Shown here one piece after another: positions 19,002 through 26,982 of a stretch of 62,856 nucleotides of DNA (position 1 is the stretch's first letter; each line of letters opens with the position of its first letter). Source of the DNA: Pseudonocardia lacus (lineage in GTDB: Bacteria > Actinomycetota > Actinomycetes > Mycobacteriales > Pseudonocardiaceae); assembly GCF_018531445.1 (NCBI RefSeq), contig NZ_JAHDTH010000021.1, forward strand, positions 1 to 62,856. The letters are read 5' to 3'. Below the pieces are notes generated by a model. That model was not told the DNA's origin, made no database searches, and worked only from the letters and a program-made list of their open reading frames with translations. A program made the position numbers and the translations under genes.

Positions 19002-20100
19002 GCTCGAGATCGAGAACCTGCGCAAGTCGTTCGGCGACAACACCGTGCTGCACGACCTGTCGCTGACCGTGCCCGACGGGCAGATCACGACGCTGCTCGG
19101 GCCCAGCGGCTGCGGCAAGTCCACGACCCTGTGGTCGATCGCCGGCTTGCACCGGCCCGACTCGGGACGCATCAGCTTCGGCGGCCGGGTCGTGTTCGAC
19201 GGCGCCCGGATCGACCTGCCGCCGGAGCGGCGCAACTGCGGCGTGGTGTTCCAGTCGTACGCGGTGTGGCCGCACATGACGGTCTTCGACAACGTCGCCT
19301 ACCCGCTCAAGCTGCGCAAGGTGCGCTCGGCCCGGCGCAGGGAGCGCGTGCTGGAGGTGCTGGGGCTCGTCGAGCTCGGCGACCACGTCGACCGCTACCC
19401 GCACCAGCTCTCCGGCGGACAGCAGCAGCGCGTCGCGCTGGCCCGCGCCCTGGCGCACCCGCCGGACATGCTGCTGCTCGACGAGCCGTTCTCCAACCTC
19501 GACGCCAAGCTGCGCGACCGCTCGCGCGACTGGTTGCGCTCCCTGCAGCAGCGGGTCGGCGTGACGACCGTGTTCGTGACCCACGACCAGGACGAGGCGC
19601 TCTCGATGAGCGACCAGGTCGTCGTCATGAGCGGCGGCGAGATCCGCCAGATCGGCACGCCGCGCGACGTGTACGAGAACCCGGCCGACCTGTTCGTCGC
19701 CGACTTCGTCGGCACCGCGAACATCCTCGACGCGACCACGCTCGCCGCCGACGGCACCACCGCCACGGTGCGCCTCGACGGCCTGGCCGATCCGCTGCGC
19801 GTGCCCCACGCCGGGACGCGCACCGGCGCGGTGAGCGTCACCATCCGGCCCGAGGCCGTGCACATCGTCCGCGCCGGTGAGGCGGCCGGACCGAACACCG
19901 TGACCGCGAAGGTCGAGACGGTGTCCTACCTCGGCGACCACTACCGGTACGTGCTCCGCCTGGGCGGCGCACGCCTGGTCGCCACCACCACGCGCCCGGT
20001 CGACGGGACCGAGATGACCGTCCGGCTGGCCCCCGGCGACCTGCGGCTCTTCGAGCCCGAGACCACCCCCGACCACGAGCAGGAGTACGACGATGAGTGA
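18994..20100 (+). CDS. ABC transporter ATP-binding protein (FbpC/PotA type)
   Basis: 368 residues. Walker A GPSGCGKST at 36-44, signature LSGGQQQR near 139, Walker B MLLLDEPFSNLD near 157, and the switch His in FVTHDQDEA. A TOBE domain occupies the last ~100 residues (VSVTIRPEAVHIV). It energises the importer formed with the two preceding genes. It overlaps both the permease and the following AtuA gene by 8 bp. Confidence 0.95.
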   Translation: MPELEIENLRKSFGDNTVLHDLSLTVPDGQITTLLGPSGCGKSTTLWSIAGLHRPDSGRISFGGRVVFDGARIDLPPERRNCGVVFQSYAVWPHMTVFDNVAYPLKLRKVRSARRRERVLEVLGLVELGDHVDRYPHQLSGGQQQRVALARALAHPPDMLLLDEPFSNLDAKLRDRSRDWLRSLQQRVGVTTVFVTHDQDEALSMSDQVVVMSGGEIRQIGTPRDVYENPADLFVADFVGTANILDATTLAADGTTATVRLDGLADPLRVPHAGTRTGAVSVTIRPEAVHIVRAGEAAGPNTVTAKVETVSYLGDHYRYVLRLGGARLVATTTRPVDGTEMTVRLAPGDLRLFEPETTPDHEQEYDDE

Positions 20101-21454
20101 GCCCCGCGCGCGCGTGGGCGTGCTGACCCCCAGCGGGATGCTGGGTGCCGGCATCCGCGAGGAGTCCGTCCGGCGAGGACTCGCCCTCGGGGCCGACGTC
20201 ATCACGGTCGACGGCGGTTCGACCGACTCCGGGCCGTACTACCTCGGCGCCGGCACCGCCAAGACCACCGCGGCAGCCGTGCGGCACGACCTGCGCATCC
20301 TGCTCGCGGCGGCAGCCGGCGCCGGCATCCCGCTGCTCATCGGATCGTGCGGCACCTCCGGCACCGACTCCGGCGTCGACTGGGTCGCCGGCATCGTCGA
20401 CGACGTCATGGCCGAGCAGGGCCTGTCGCTCGAGGTCGCCCGCATCTACAGCGAGCAGACCGCCGCGGGCCTCGCGGAGCCGCTGGACGCCGGCCGGATC
20501 CACCCGCTCCCGCCGCTGGGCGAACTCGACGCCGCGACGCTCGAGTCGTGCACCCACATCGTCGGCGTGATGGGCCACGAACCGTTCGCCGCGGCGCTCG
20601 ATGCCGGCGCCCAGGTGGTGCTCGGTGGCCGCGCGACCGACACGGCCGTCGCCGCGTGCGTGCCGATCATGAAGGGCCTGCCCGACGGTCCCGCGTGGCA
20701 CGCCGCCAAGATCGTCGAGTGCGGTGGGCAGTGCACCACCAACCCGCGCTCGGGCGGAGTGATCGCGTTCGTCGACGCCGACGGTTTCGAGATCGAGCCG
20801 CTCGACCTCGACGCCGCCTGCACCACCACCTCGGTGGCCGCGCACATGCTGTACGAGACCGCGAACCCGTTCCTGCTGCGCGAGCCGCGGGGCACCCTCG
20901 ACGTGACGCGCAGCAGCTACGTCGCCGTCGACGACCGCCGCGTGCGGGTCGAGGGGTCGGTGTTCCACGAGGCGGAGCAGAAGACGATCAAGCTGGAGGG
21001 CGCCCGGCTCACCGGCTACGAGACGATCTCGTTCGTCGCCATCCGGGATCCGCACATCATCGGCCGCATCGACGAGTGGGCCGCCTTCATGCGCACGGTC
21101 CTGACCGGCCGGGTCGAGCAGACGCTCGGCCTCGCCGACCACGAGTACGCGTTCGACCTGCGGCTCTACGGGCACAACGGCGTGCTCGGCGGGCTCGAGA
21201 CGCAGGGCGCCACGACCCACGAGGTGGGCGTGATGCTGCGGGTCAGCGCCGCCGACCAGGCGACGGCCACGGCGGTGGCCAAGGTGTCGAACCCGCTGAT
21301 GCTGCACCTGCCGCTGCCGGACCTGCCCTACCTGCCGAGCTTCGCGTTCGCGACGTCGCCCGCCGAGATGGAGCGCGGCGCGGCCTACGAGTTCGTGCTC
21401 AACCACGTCGTCGACGTCGACGACACCACCTCGATGTTCCGCTCCGTCCAGTGA
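20093..21454 (+). CDS. AtuA-family protein (acyclic terpene utilisation family, DUF1446)
   Basis: 453 residues. The N-terminus carries the family signature, with SGMLGAGIREESVRRGLALG followed by DVITVDGGSTDSGPYYLG and later IGSCGTSGTDSGVDW. AtuA was named from acyclic terpene degradation in Pseudomonas. Most relatives occur in other catabolic operons and their reaction is not established. Here it follows an importer directly (8-bp overlap) and precedes a DUF4387 gene, a recurring pair that probably forms one enzyme. The product is likely a cytosolic enzyme acting on the imported substrate. No AtuB/C/F-type carboxylase genes lie nearby, so terpene use is not supported. Confidence 0.85.
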   Translation: MSEPRARVGVLTPSGMLGAGIREESVRRGLALGADVITVDGGSTDSGPYYLGAGTAKTTAAAVRHDLRILLAAAAGAGIPLLIGSCGTSGTDSGVDWVAGIVDDVMAEQGLSLEVARIYSEQTAAGLAEPLDAGRIHPLPPLGELDAATLESCTHIVGVMGHEPFAAALDAGAQVVLGGRATDTAVAACVPIMKGLPDGPAWHAAKIVECGGQCTTNPRSGGVIAFVDADGFEIEPLDLDAACTTTSVAAHMLYETANPFLLREPRGTLDVTRSSYVAVDDRRVRVEGSVFHEAEQKTIKLEGARLTGYETISFVAIRDPHIIGRIDEWAAFMRTVLTGRVEQTLGLADHEYAFDLRLYGHNGVLGGLETQGATTHEVGVMLRVSAADQATATAVAKVSNPLMLHLPLPDLPYLPSFAFATSPAEMERGAAYEFVLNHVVDVDDTTSMFRSVQ

Positions 21455-21462
21455 AGGGCACC

Positions 21463-21840
21463 ATGACCACCCCGCCCCGGGTCCTCGCCGACTTCGCCCA
21501 CGAGGTCCGCGCCAAGAACGCCGGACCGTTCTGGACCACGTTCGAGACGTTCATGCTCGACGAGAACGGCTATCGGATAGCGGCCGACGCCGAGTTCCTC
21601 AACGAAGCCGTGATCGCGGACCTCTACCAGGTCGACGCCGCCGACGTGCTGATCTTCCGCATCCCCGAGCTGAACACCGTGAAGATCTCGTTCCCGCGCA
21701 AGGTGGCCGCCGGCGGCCTCCTCGACCGCGACCTGCACTGCGGCCAGCAGCACGTGCCGCTGGCCATGATGGTCGTACCCGAGCGGCTGCTGCCGGCACG
21801 ATCCTCGAGCGTGAGCCGACCTGCGGAGGGACGACCATGA
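21463..21840 (+). CDS. DUF4387-family small protein, partner of the AtuA protein
   Basis: 125 residues. VRAKNAGPFWTTFETFM near the start and NTVKISFPRKVAAGGLLDRDLHCGQQHVPL in the second half are the conserved parts of DUF4387, whose members are usually 100-110 residues and encoded next to AtuA/DUF1446 proteins. The last ~15 residues (RSSSVSRPAEGRP) look like a poorly conserved tail. The ATG at 21463 is 8 nt after the AtuA stop and the TGA overlaps the next start. Function unknown, probably the small subunit of the AtuA enzyme. Confidence 0.85.
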   Translation: MTTPPRVLADFAHEVRAKNAGPFWTTFETFMLDENGYRIAADAEFLNEAVIADLYQVDAADVLIFRIPELNTVKISFPRKVAAGGLLDRDLHCGQQHVPLAMMVVPERLLPARSSSVSRPAEGRP

Positions 21841-22418
21841 CCACTGGCATCACGGATCCGAAGGTCACCGCGGCGGAAGTGCTCGAGACCTTCCCCGAAT
21901 TGACCGGGATCGCCGACGGGGCTCTGCGCGACGCGGTCGTCGAGATCTGGCAGGAGGTGCTCCAGGAGAGCGATTGGGACCATCTCGACCAGGTCCCCAA
22001 GCACCCCGTCAAGCTCCCGGCATCGAGTTCGCTGGTCGACCACACCCGCGCCGTGACCCAGATGGCGGTCGCCGTCGCCGAGGTCGCGGAGCGGGTCCGC
22101 GGGATTCCCTTCGACCGCGACCTGCTGATCGCCTGCGCCAACCTCCACGACGTCAGCAAGCTGAAGGAGTTCGAGCCCAGCGCCGAGGGCGGTCGGGCGT
22201 CCCGATTCGGGTACCTGGTGCAGCACGGCGTCTACGGCGCCCACAAGATGTGGCAGAAGAACCTTCCGCTGGAGATGGTGCACAACATCCTCGTGCACAC
22301 CACCACGTCGCGTTACCTACCGCAGACCTGGGAAGCGGTCATCGTCCACTACGTCGACTACCTCGACTCCGACGGCCTCAACCTGCAGCACGGCGTGCCG
22401 CTGAACATCAAGAAGTGA
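21837..22418 (+). CDS. HD-domain protein with a dinuclear-type metal site
   Basis: 193 residues. Candidate ligands in order are H69 (VDHTRAV), H104-D105 (NLHDVSK), H130 or H136 (QHGVYGAHKMW), H154 (ILVHTTTS) and D174 (YVDYLD). The H...HD...H...H...D pattern is that of two-metal HD enzymes, which include phosphohydrolases and the oxygenase PhnZ. Length and operon context would allow either, and no phosphonate gene is present to decide. The gene overlaps DUF4387 by ATGA and the hydrolase starts 7 nt after it. Confidence 0.85.
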   Translation: MTTGITDPKVTAAEVLETFPELTGIADGALRDAVVEIWQEVLQESDWDHLDQVPKHPVKLPASSSLVDHTRAVTQMAVAVAEVAERVRGIPFDRDLLIACANLHDVSKLKEFEPSAEGGRASRFGYLVQHGVYGAHKMWQKNLPLEMVHNILVHTTTSRYLPQTWEAVIVHYVDYLDSDGLNLQHGVPLNIKK

Positions 22419-22425
22419 GCCGCCG

Positions 22426-23259
22426 GTGATCCGCCTCGGCGATCTCCCGGCCGGTCATCCCGGCCGGAGCCTGCTCACCGGCATGACCCTGCTCATGGCG
22501 TCGCAGACCGACCAGCGCTTCTCCTACCGGCTGTTCGTGCCGCACGACCACCGGGACGACGAAGCGCCACTGACGATCTGGGTGCTCGTGCACGGGACGG
22601 AGCGTCGCCACGAGCATCTCCTCGAAGCGGCCGCGGCGCAGGCCGCAGAGCGCAGAGCAGTAGTGGTGGCACCGCTGTTCCCCGCCGGAATCGGCGACCC
22701 CGACGACGTCCACAACTACAAGATGATCGAACAGGACGGGGTGCGTTACGACCTGCTGCTCCTGAGCATGATCGACGAAGTGGCCCAACGGTGGAACGTG
22801 GCCACCGAGAAGTTCGTCCTCGGCGGCCATTCCGGTGGAGGCCAGTTCGTCCACCGCTTCGCGTACCTGCATCCACATCGGCTGACAGCGCTGTCCATCG
22901 GGGCACCCGGGCGCGTGACCCTCCCGACGACGGATCGCTGGTGGCACGGTCTCGGCGATGTCGAGGACCGCTTCGGCACGTCCGTGGATCTGGACGCGGT
23001 GGCGGCCGTACCCACCCAGATCGTGATCGGGTCGCTCGATCGGGACCCCACCGCCGTCGCGCCGAGCCCCGGGGGGCCGGATCGGATGTCCCGAGCCGAG
23101 GCGCTTCGCGACGGACTACGCGCGATCGGTGCGCACGTGCAGTTCGACGTGGTCGACGGTGTCGCGCACGACGTCATGGGGATCATCCCGACGATGCTCT
23201 CGTTCATGCGGGGCGTCGATGACGCTCTCAGCTCAGCGGTTGCGCCACCCGAGCGGTGA
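22426..23259 (+). CDS. Alpha/beta-hydrolase fold protein
   Basis: 277 residues with a GTG start. The nucleophile elbow is GGHSGGGQFVHRFAYLHP (Ser near residue 137). The oxyanion region LVHGTERRHEHLL and a C-terminal VDGVAHDVMG supply the remaining catalytic groups. The arrangement resembles esterase/depolymerase-like hydrolases more than epoxide hydrolases. It is the last gene of the GntR-controlled operon, and its last 27 bp overlap the convergent HD gene. It probably cleaves an ester or amide in the same pathway. Confidence 0.85.
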   Translation: MIRLGDLPAGHPGRSLLTGMTLLMASQTDQRFSYRLFVPHDHRDDEAPLTIWVLVHGTERRHEHLLEAAAAQAAERRAVVVAPLFPAGIGDPDDVHNYKMIEQDGVRYDLLLLSMIDEVAQRWNVATEKFVLGGHSGGGQFVHRFAYLHPHRLTALSIGAPGRVTLPTTDRWWHGLGDVEDRFGTSVDLDAVAAVPTQIVIGSLDRDPTAVAPSPGGPDRMSRAEALRDGLRAIGAHVQFDVVDGVAHDVMGIIPTMLSFMRGVDDALSSAVAPPER

Positions 23260-23826
23260 GATCCGCAGCGCGGCCTCGGCGATGCGCTCGGCGGTGCGCG
23301 TCCGGATCGCCGCCCGCGACGAGGTAATCCACCCCTCGACACCCGTATTGCCGCCGGCCTGGTACTCGACGGCCTGAATGAGGCACTCCAGCTTGTCCGC
23401 GTCCCGCGCACACCGGGCCTCAAGAGTGGTCTGTGCCTCGTACTCGGACACGGTCTCCCGCACCGCCTTCGCGGCAGCTTCCGGAAGACCGGCCACCTGA
23501 TCGGCCGTGATCGCTTCGGGATCGATCCGGGCCGCCATGTACGGGCGGGCAGTGTGCGGGATGTCGCCGCTGCGGGTCTCCTGGGAGTCGTGCCAGATCG
23601 CCATCAGCGCCGCCCGGGCCGGATCGGCCCCCTCCTCCGCGGCGATCAACGATGCGAGCTGGGCAACACGCATGCTGTGGTCGGCGATGGACTCGGCGTC
23701 CCGGACTCCCGCGTGCGCCCAGCCGGTGCGGCGCAGTCGCTTGAGCACCCCGAGTTCGAAGGCCAGGCCCGCGAGCCCGTCGGCGCTCGCGTCACTCGGG
23801 CCGGGTCCAGGTTCCTGCGCGCTCAC
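23233..23826 (-). CDS. HD-domain hydrolase, YfbR/HDDC2-like (5'-deoxynucleotidase type)
   Basis: 197 residues. SIADHSMRVAQLASLIAAEEG, ALMAIWHDSQETRSGDIPHT and ARDADKLECLIQAVEY give the H...HD...D pattern and E-containing helices of the YfbR/HDDC2 nucleotidases, which dephosphorylate deoxynucleoside monophosphates in the cytosol. It is convergent with the hydrolase (27-bp overlap) and lies 15 bp after the XRE gene on the same strand, so the two may be co-transcribed. Confidence 0.87.
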   Translation of the reverse strand: MSAQEPGPGPSDASADGLAGLAFELGVLKRLRRTGWAHAGVRDAESIADHSMRVAQLASLIAAEEGADPARAALMAIWHDSQETRSGDIPHTARPYMAARIDPEAITADQVAGLPEAAAKAVRETVSEYEAQTTLEARCARDADKLECLIQAVEYQAGGNTGVEGWITSSRAAIRTRTAERIAEAALRISPLGWRNR

Positions 23827-23841
23827 GATCTCGATCCTGCC

Positions 23842-24966
23842 TCACCCTCGGGCGAGCCGGACCGCGTAGGCGACCCCGGCGAGTCGCTGCTTCGTGGCCG
23901 GATCGGGGCCGGGCGCATCCAGCACCCGCTCAACCTGGTGGCCGACCTGCGTTCGCAGGTGTGGCTGCTCCTCCAGGACGCGCGGCCGAGACAGGATCAG
24001 GGCCCACAAGGTGTGGGCGTTCAAGGCCAGGTGCGGCGAACCCTCGCGGACCCGCGGCACGAGGTGCTCCAGCAGAAGCGCGCCCGACCACGGACGCGTC
24101 GGGACCTCGGTCATGAAGCGATCGTCGACCTGGGTGTCGCCGATCTCGCCGACCCAGTACGCCCAGTAGTTCACGTTCGCGGTGTCCTGGTCGTCATCAC
24201 CGAGACCACGGGCGACGAACGCGGCCAAGGGCTCCGGATCGCCTTCCTGCGCCAGCGCGACCGCCGAGGACCGCACCGCCACCCACGACGGCACGGTGTC
24301 GAAACGACCCGCGGCGCGCAGCGCCGCGTGCTGCTCATCGCGCAGCCACTGCCGGGTCGGCTCGCGCTCGTCGAAGCCCAGCAGATAGATCGCCTGGCGC
24401 CGCAGCACCGCGTGCGCCTCGTCCCGGAACCTGTCGGCCACCGCCAGGAGGTGATCGAAGAACCGCTCCCGCACCTCGGCGCCGAGCAACGGTCGATCCG
24501 GGGAAGGTCCGCGCCGGGCAGCAGGCGGGCCCAGCCCGGCCAGGCGGGAGGGCGTCTCGCCAGTGAACGGCCACGTGACCAGGTTCGTGAAATCGCGCCG
24601 GTGTACCGCCAACGCCAACGGATGCGCCACCGCGGAGGTAACCAATTCCCCCGTCTCGACCGCCGAGGTGATCAGGAGGTCGGCGTCGAGGCAGTCCCGC
24701 AGCGCGGCGAATGCGGTCGGCGAGGCACCGCGTGCGAGCAGCTCGGCCCGAAGTCGGCTCAGGTCCGTTGCGCGCAGCGCGGTCAACGGTCGCCGCCCGC
24801 TCTCCCAGCCCTGCACGGTGGCCAGATCCCGCTCCACCAGTTCGGCGAAGCCGGCCTGCGTCAGACCGACCGACTCGCGCATCAACCGCAACGCGAACCC
24901 GCTCACCGCACCCACAGCTGAGCGAGAACCCTGACCCGGGCGCGGTGTTCTCGGGCTGCCCACCAT
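23842..24966 (-). CDS. XRE-type helix-turn-helix protein with a large unknown C-terminal domain
   Basis: 374 residues from the ATG at 24966, which has GGGGAG nine nt upstream. A GTG at 24993 is an alternative start without a ribosome-binding site. The HTH is at about residues 25-75 (LRLMRESVGLTQAGFAELVERDL, then TVQGWESGRRPL). The following ~290 residues are helical (FFDHLLAVADRFRDEAHAVLRRQAIYLLGFDE, VNYWAYWVGEIGD) and look like the TPR-type ligand-sensing part of actinomycete regulators. A small gene is divergent from it. Target unknown. Confidence 0.82.
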   Translation of the reverse strand: MVGSPRTPRPGQGSRSAVGAVSGFALRLMRESVGLTQAGFAELVERDLATVQGWESGRRPLTALRATDLSRLRAELLARGASPTAFAALRDCLDADLLITSAVETGELVTSAVAHPLALAVHRRDFTNLVTWPFTGETPSRLAGLGPPAARRGPSPDRPLLGAEVRERFFDHLLAVADRFRDEAHAVLRRQAIYLLGFDEREPTRQWLRDEQHAALRAAGRFDTVPSWVAVRSSAVALAQEGDPEPLAAFVARGLGDDDQDTANVNYWAYWVGEIGDTQVDDRFMTEVPTRPWSGALLLEHLVPRVREGSPHLALNAHTLWALILSRPRVLEEQPHLRTQVGHQVERVLDAPGPDPATKQRLAGVAYAVRLARG

Positions 24967-25057
24967 CAGCGGCTCCCCGTTTCTGCAGCTCACCGGGCCA
25001 TCAACGCGTACTCGGAGTCAGTCCACTCAGATCACGAACGGTCATAGCTTACGTGCC

Positions 25058-25411
25058 GTGAGTAGCCGCGGCCGCAGAACCGGCGCCCAAGCGCCGAGCG
25101 TCGAACACCTCGACGAACGCTCACCCTCGACTCCGGCCGACGCGGACGCCCCCACCCTCCGCGTCGGCCGGAACCCACCGTCTCGCGCCACCAACCTTGA
25201 TCCAGTACCCGGCTTCGCCCTTGCCGTTGTCCCAGTGACCAGCACGACCGACCGCATGGCGCATGCCGTCCTCGAATCGGAGATCACGAAGAGCAGCAAC
25301 GGCCGCTACCGAGCGACCTGCGGCAACCTCGTGATCGCCGGATCCCTCTGCGAACCGGACGGCCGCCGATGCTGGGCCTGCTGGCCACACGGGCACACCG
25401 GACCTCGATGA
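25058..25411 (+). CDS. Small Cys-containing hypothetical protein
   Basis: 117 residues with a GTG start. The N-terminal half is low-complexity and Pro/Ser-rich. The C-terminal ~45 residues (MAHAVLESEITKSSNGRYRATCGN, then LCEPDGRRCWACWPHGH) have four Cys and resemble a short conserved actinomycete module of unknown function, possibly metal-binding through CxxC. It is divergent from the XRE gene across 91 bp, which suggests co-regulation. Confidence 0.6.
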   Translation: MSSRGRRTGAQAPSVEHLDERSPSTPADADAPTLRVGRNPPSRATNLDPVPGFALAVVPVTSTTDRMAHAVLESEITKSSNGRYRATCGNLVIAGSLCEPDGRRCWACWPHGHTGPR

Positions 25412-25492
25412 GCGACGACCAGCTGAGCCCACTGCCGATTGCAGCGCTCTACACCGCGCCCACGGTGGACCGTGCTACGGGGGCGCCCGTGG

Positions 25493-26977
25493 TCACGAGT
25501 CGCGGGCGGTCGCCTCGATGACGAGTTCGGCACGGAGCACGCGACGCAACGCCTTACCGGTGTCCGTGTGCGGCAACGTCTCCCGGACGACCACCCGCGC
25601 CGGTGTCTTGGCCGAGCGCAGCCGCTCCCGGACGTGCGCCTGCAGCTCGCGCTCCAGCGCCGCCTCGTCGGCCACCGGCCCGACCGGCACGATCGCGGCG
25701 ACCGGCACCTCGCCCCACTCGGTGTCCGGCACCCCCAGCACGATCACGTCGTCCACGACCGGGTGGGTCAGCAACGCGTCCTCGATCTCGCCCGGGGACA
25801 GGTTCTCCCCGCCCCGGACGATCACGTCGTCGGCGCGGCCGTCGAGGAACAGGTAGCCCTGGGCGTCGAGCCACCCGCGGTCCCTGGTCGGGAACCACCC
25901 TCCGGCGTCCGTCGCGGTGTGCGACAGGTACTCCCCCGAGACCTGCTCCCCGCGCACGAAGATCTCCCCGGGCTCCCCCGGCGGCAGCACCGCGCCCGCC
26001 GCGTCCCGTATCTCCAGCTCCACGGTCGGCAGCGGACGGCCCACCGACCCGAGCCGGGCGCGCACCGCCGGCTCACTCGCGGCGATCGCGTCCCGGTGGT
26101 CCTGCGGGCCGAGCACCGCGATCGTCGAGCTCGTCTCGGTCAGCCCGTAGGCGTTGACCAGGTCGACGTGCGGCAGCAGCCGCAACGCGCGCTCCACCAC
26201 GGGGGCCGGCATCCGCCCGCCCCCGTAGGACAGGTGCCGCAACGCCGGCAGGGACTCCCCGCGCGCCTGCAGGACGTCCAGGATCCGGCCCAGCATCGTC
26301 GGGACCACCATCGCGTGCGTCACCGACTCCGCCCGGACCAGGTCCACCCACGCCTGCGCGGTGAAGGCCGGCAGCACCACGATCCGGCGCCCGGCGAACA
26401 CCGACGTGAGGATCGTCGAGATCCCGGCGATGTGGTAGGGCGGCACGCTGACCAGCTGGGCCTCGTCCTCCCCGGCCCCCAGGAAGTCCACCGTGGACAG
26501 CACGTACGAGCACAGGTGCCCCGGGCGCAGCACCGCGGCCTTCGGCTCGCCGCTGGTGCCCGAGGTGAACAGCAGGACGCTGACGTCCCCCGGCCCGGAC
26601 GGCCCGGCCGGCCCGGCCGGCAGCTCGTCCGGCCCCAGCACCGTGATCCCCTCGATCCCGGCGCACCGCTGCCGCTGCCGCTGCCCCGCCACCACCACCG
26701 CGGGCGCGATCCGCGCCAGCGCCGCGCGCAGGGCCTCGTCGGAGAGCCGGTAGTTCAGCGGCACGAACGGCAGGCCGGCGGTCGCGGCGGCGTAGAACAG
26801 CACCGGGACGGTCTCGGAGTACTCGTCGACGTAGCCGACGTGGCGGACCCCGGCCCCGGCCAGGCCGCCGGCCACCGAGCGGGCCCGCTCCTGCAGCTCG
26901 CCGTAGGTCAGCGCGCCGAGCGCGGTCCGGTCGGGCGCCGCGCCGGCCACCATCTCCAGCAGGACGGACGGATCCAC
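25493..26977 (-). CDS. AMP-dependent acyl-CoA synthetase/ligase
   Basis: 494 residues. The P-loop-like LLFTSGTSGEPKA, the YGLTETSS motif, TRDRGWLDAQGYLFLDGRADDVIVRGGENLSPGEIE (hinge) and the C-terminal catalytic Lys in TDTGKALRR are all present. It adenylates a carboxylic acid and transfers it to CoA, presumably the entry step of this catabolic cluster. The GTG at 26977 follows the LLM gene stop by 5 bp. It is the last gene of a four-gene minus-strand operon (30541 to 25493). The acid is unknown. Confidence 0.92.
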   Translation of the reverse strand: MDPSVLLEMVAGAAPDRTALGALTYGELQERARSVAGGLAGAGVRHVGYVDEYSETVPVLFYAAATAGLPFVPLNYRLSDEALRAALARIAPAVVVAGQRQRQRCAGIEGITVLGPDELPAGPAGPSGPGDVSVLLFTSGTSGEPKAAVLRPGHLCSYVLSTVDFLGAGEDEAQLVSVPPYHIAGISTILTSVFAGRRIVVLPAFTAQAWVDLVRAESVTHAMVVPTMLGRILDVLQARGESLPALRHLSYGGGRMPAPVVERALRLLPHVDLVNAYGLTETSSTIAVLGPQDHRDAIAASEPAVRARLGSVGRPLPTVELEIRDAAGAVLPPGEPGEIFVRGEQVSGEYLSHTATDAGGWFPTRDRGWLDAQGYLFLDGRADDVIVRGGENLSPGEIEDALLTHPVVDDVIVLGVPDTEWGEVPVAAIVPVGPVADEAALERELQAHVRERLRSAKTPARVVVRETLPHTDTGKALRRVLRAELVIEATARDS

Positions 26978-26982
26978 CGCGA

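Noticed and set aside
17103..19292. A 729-codon minus-strand frame across the permease gene
   Set aside because: The plus strand carries a clear membrane protein with two EAA loops. The minus text is His/Gln/Arg/Asp-rich shadow sequence.
20093..21454. Calling the operon acyclic terpene degradation because of the AtuA family name
   Set aside because: No geranyl-CoA carboxylase or other Atu genes are present, and the gene is tied to an ABC importer. The family is broader than its name.
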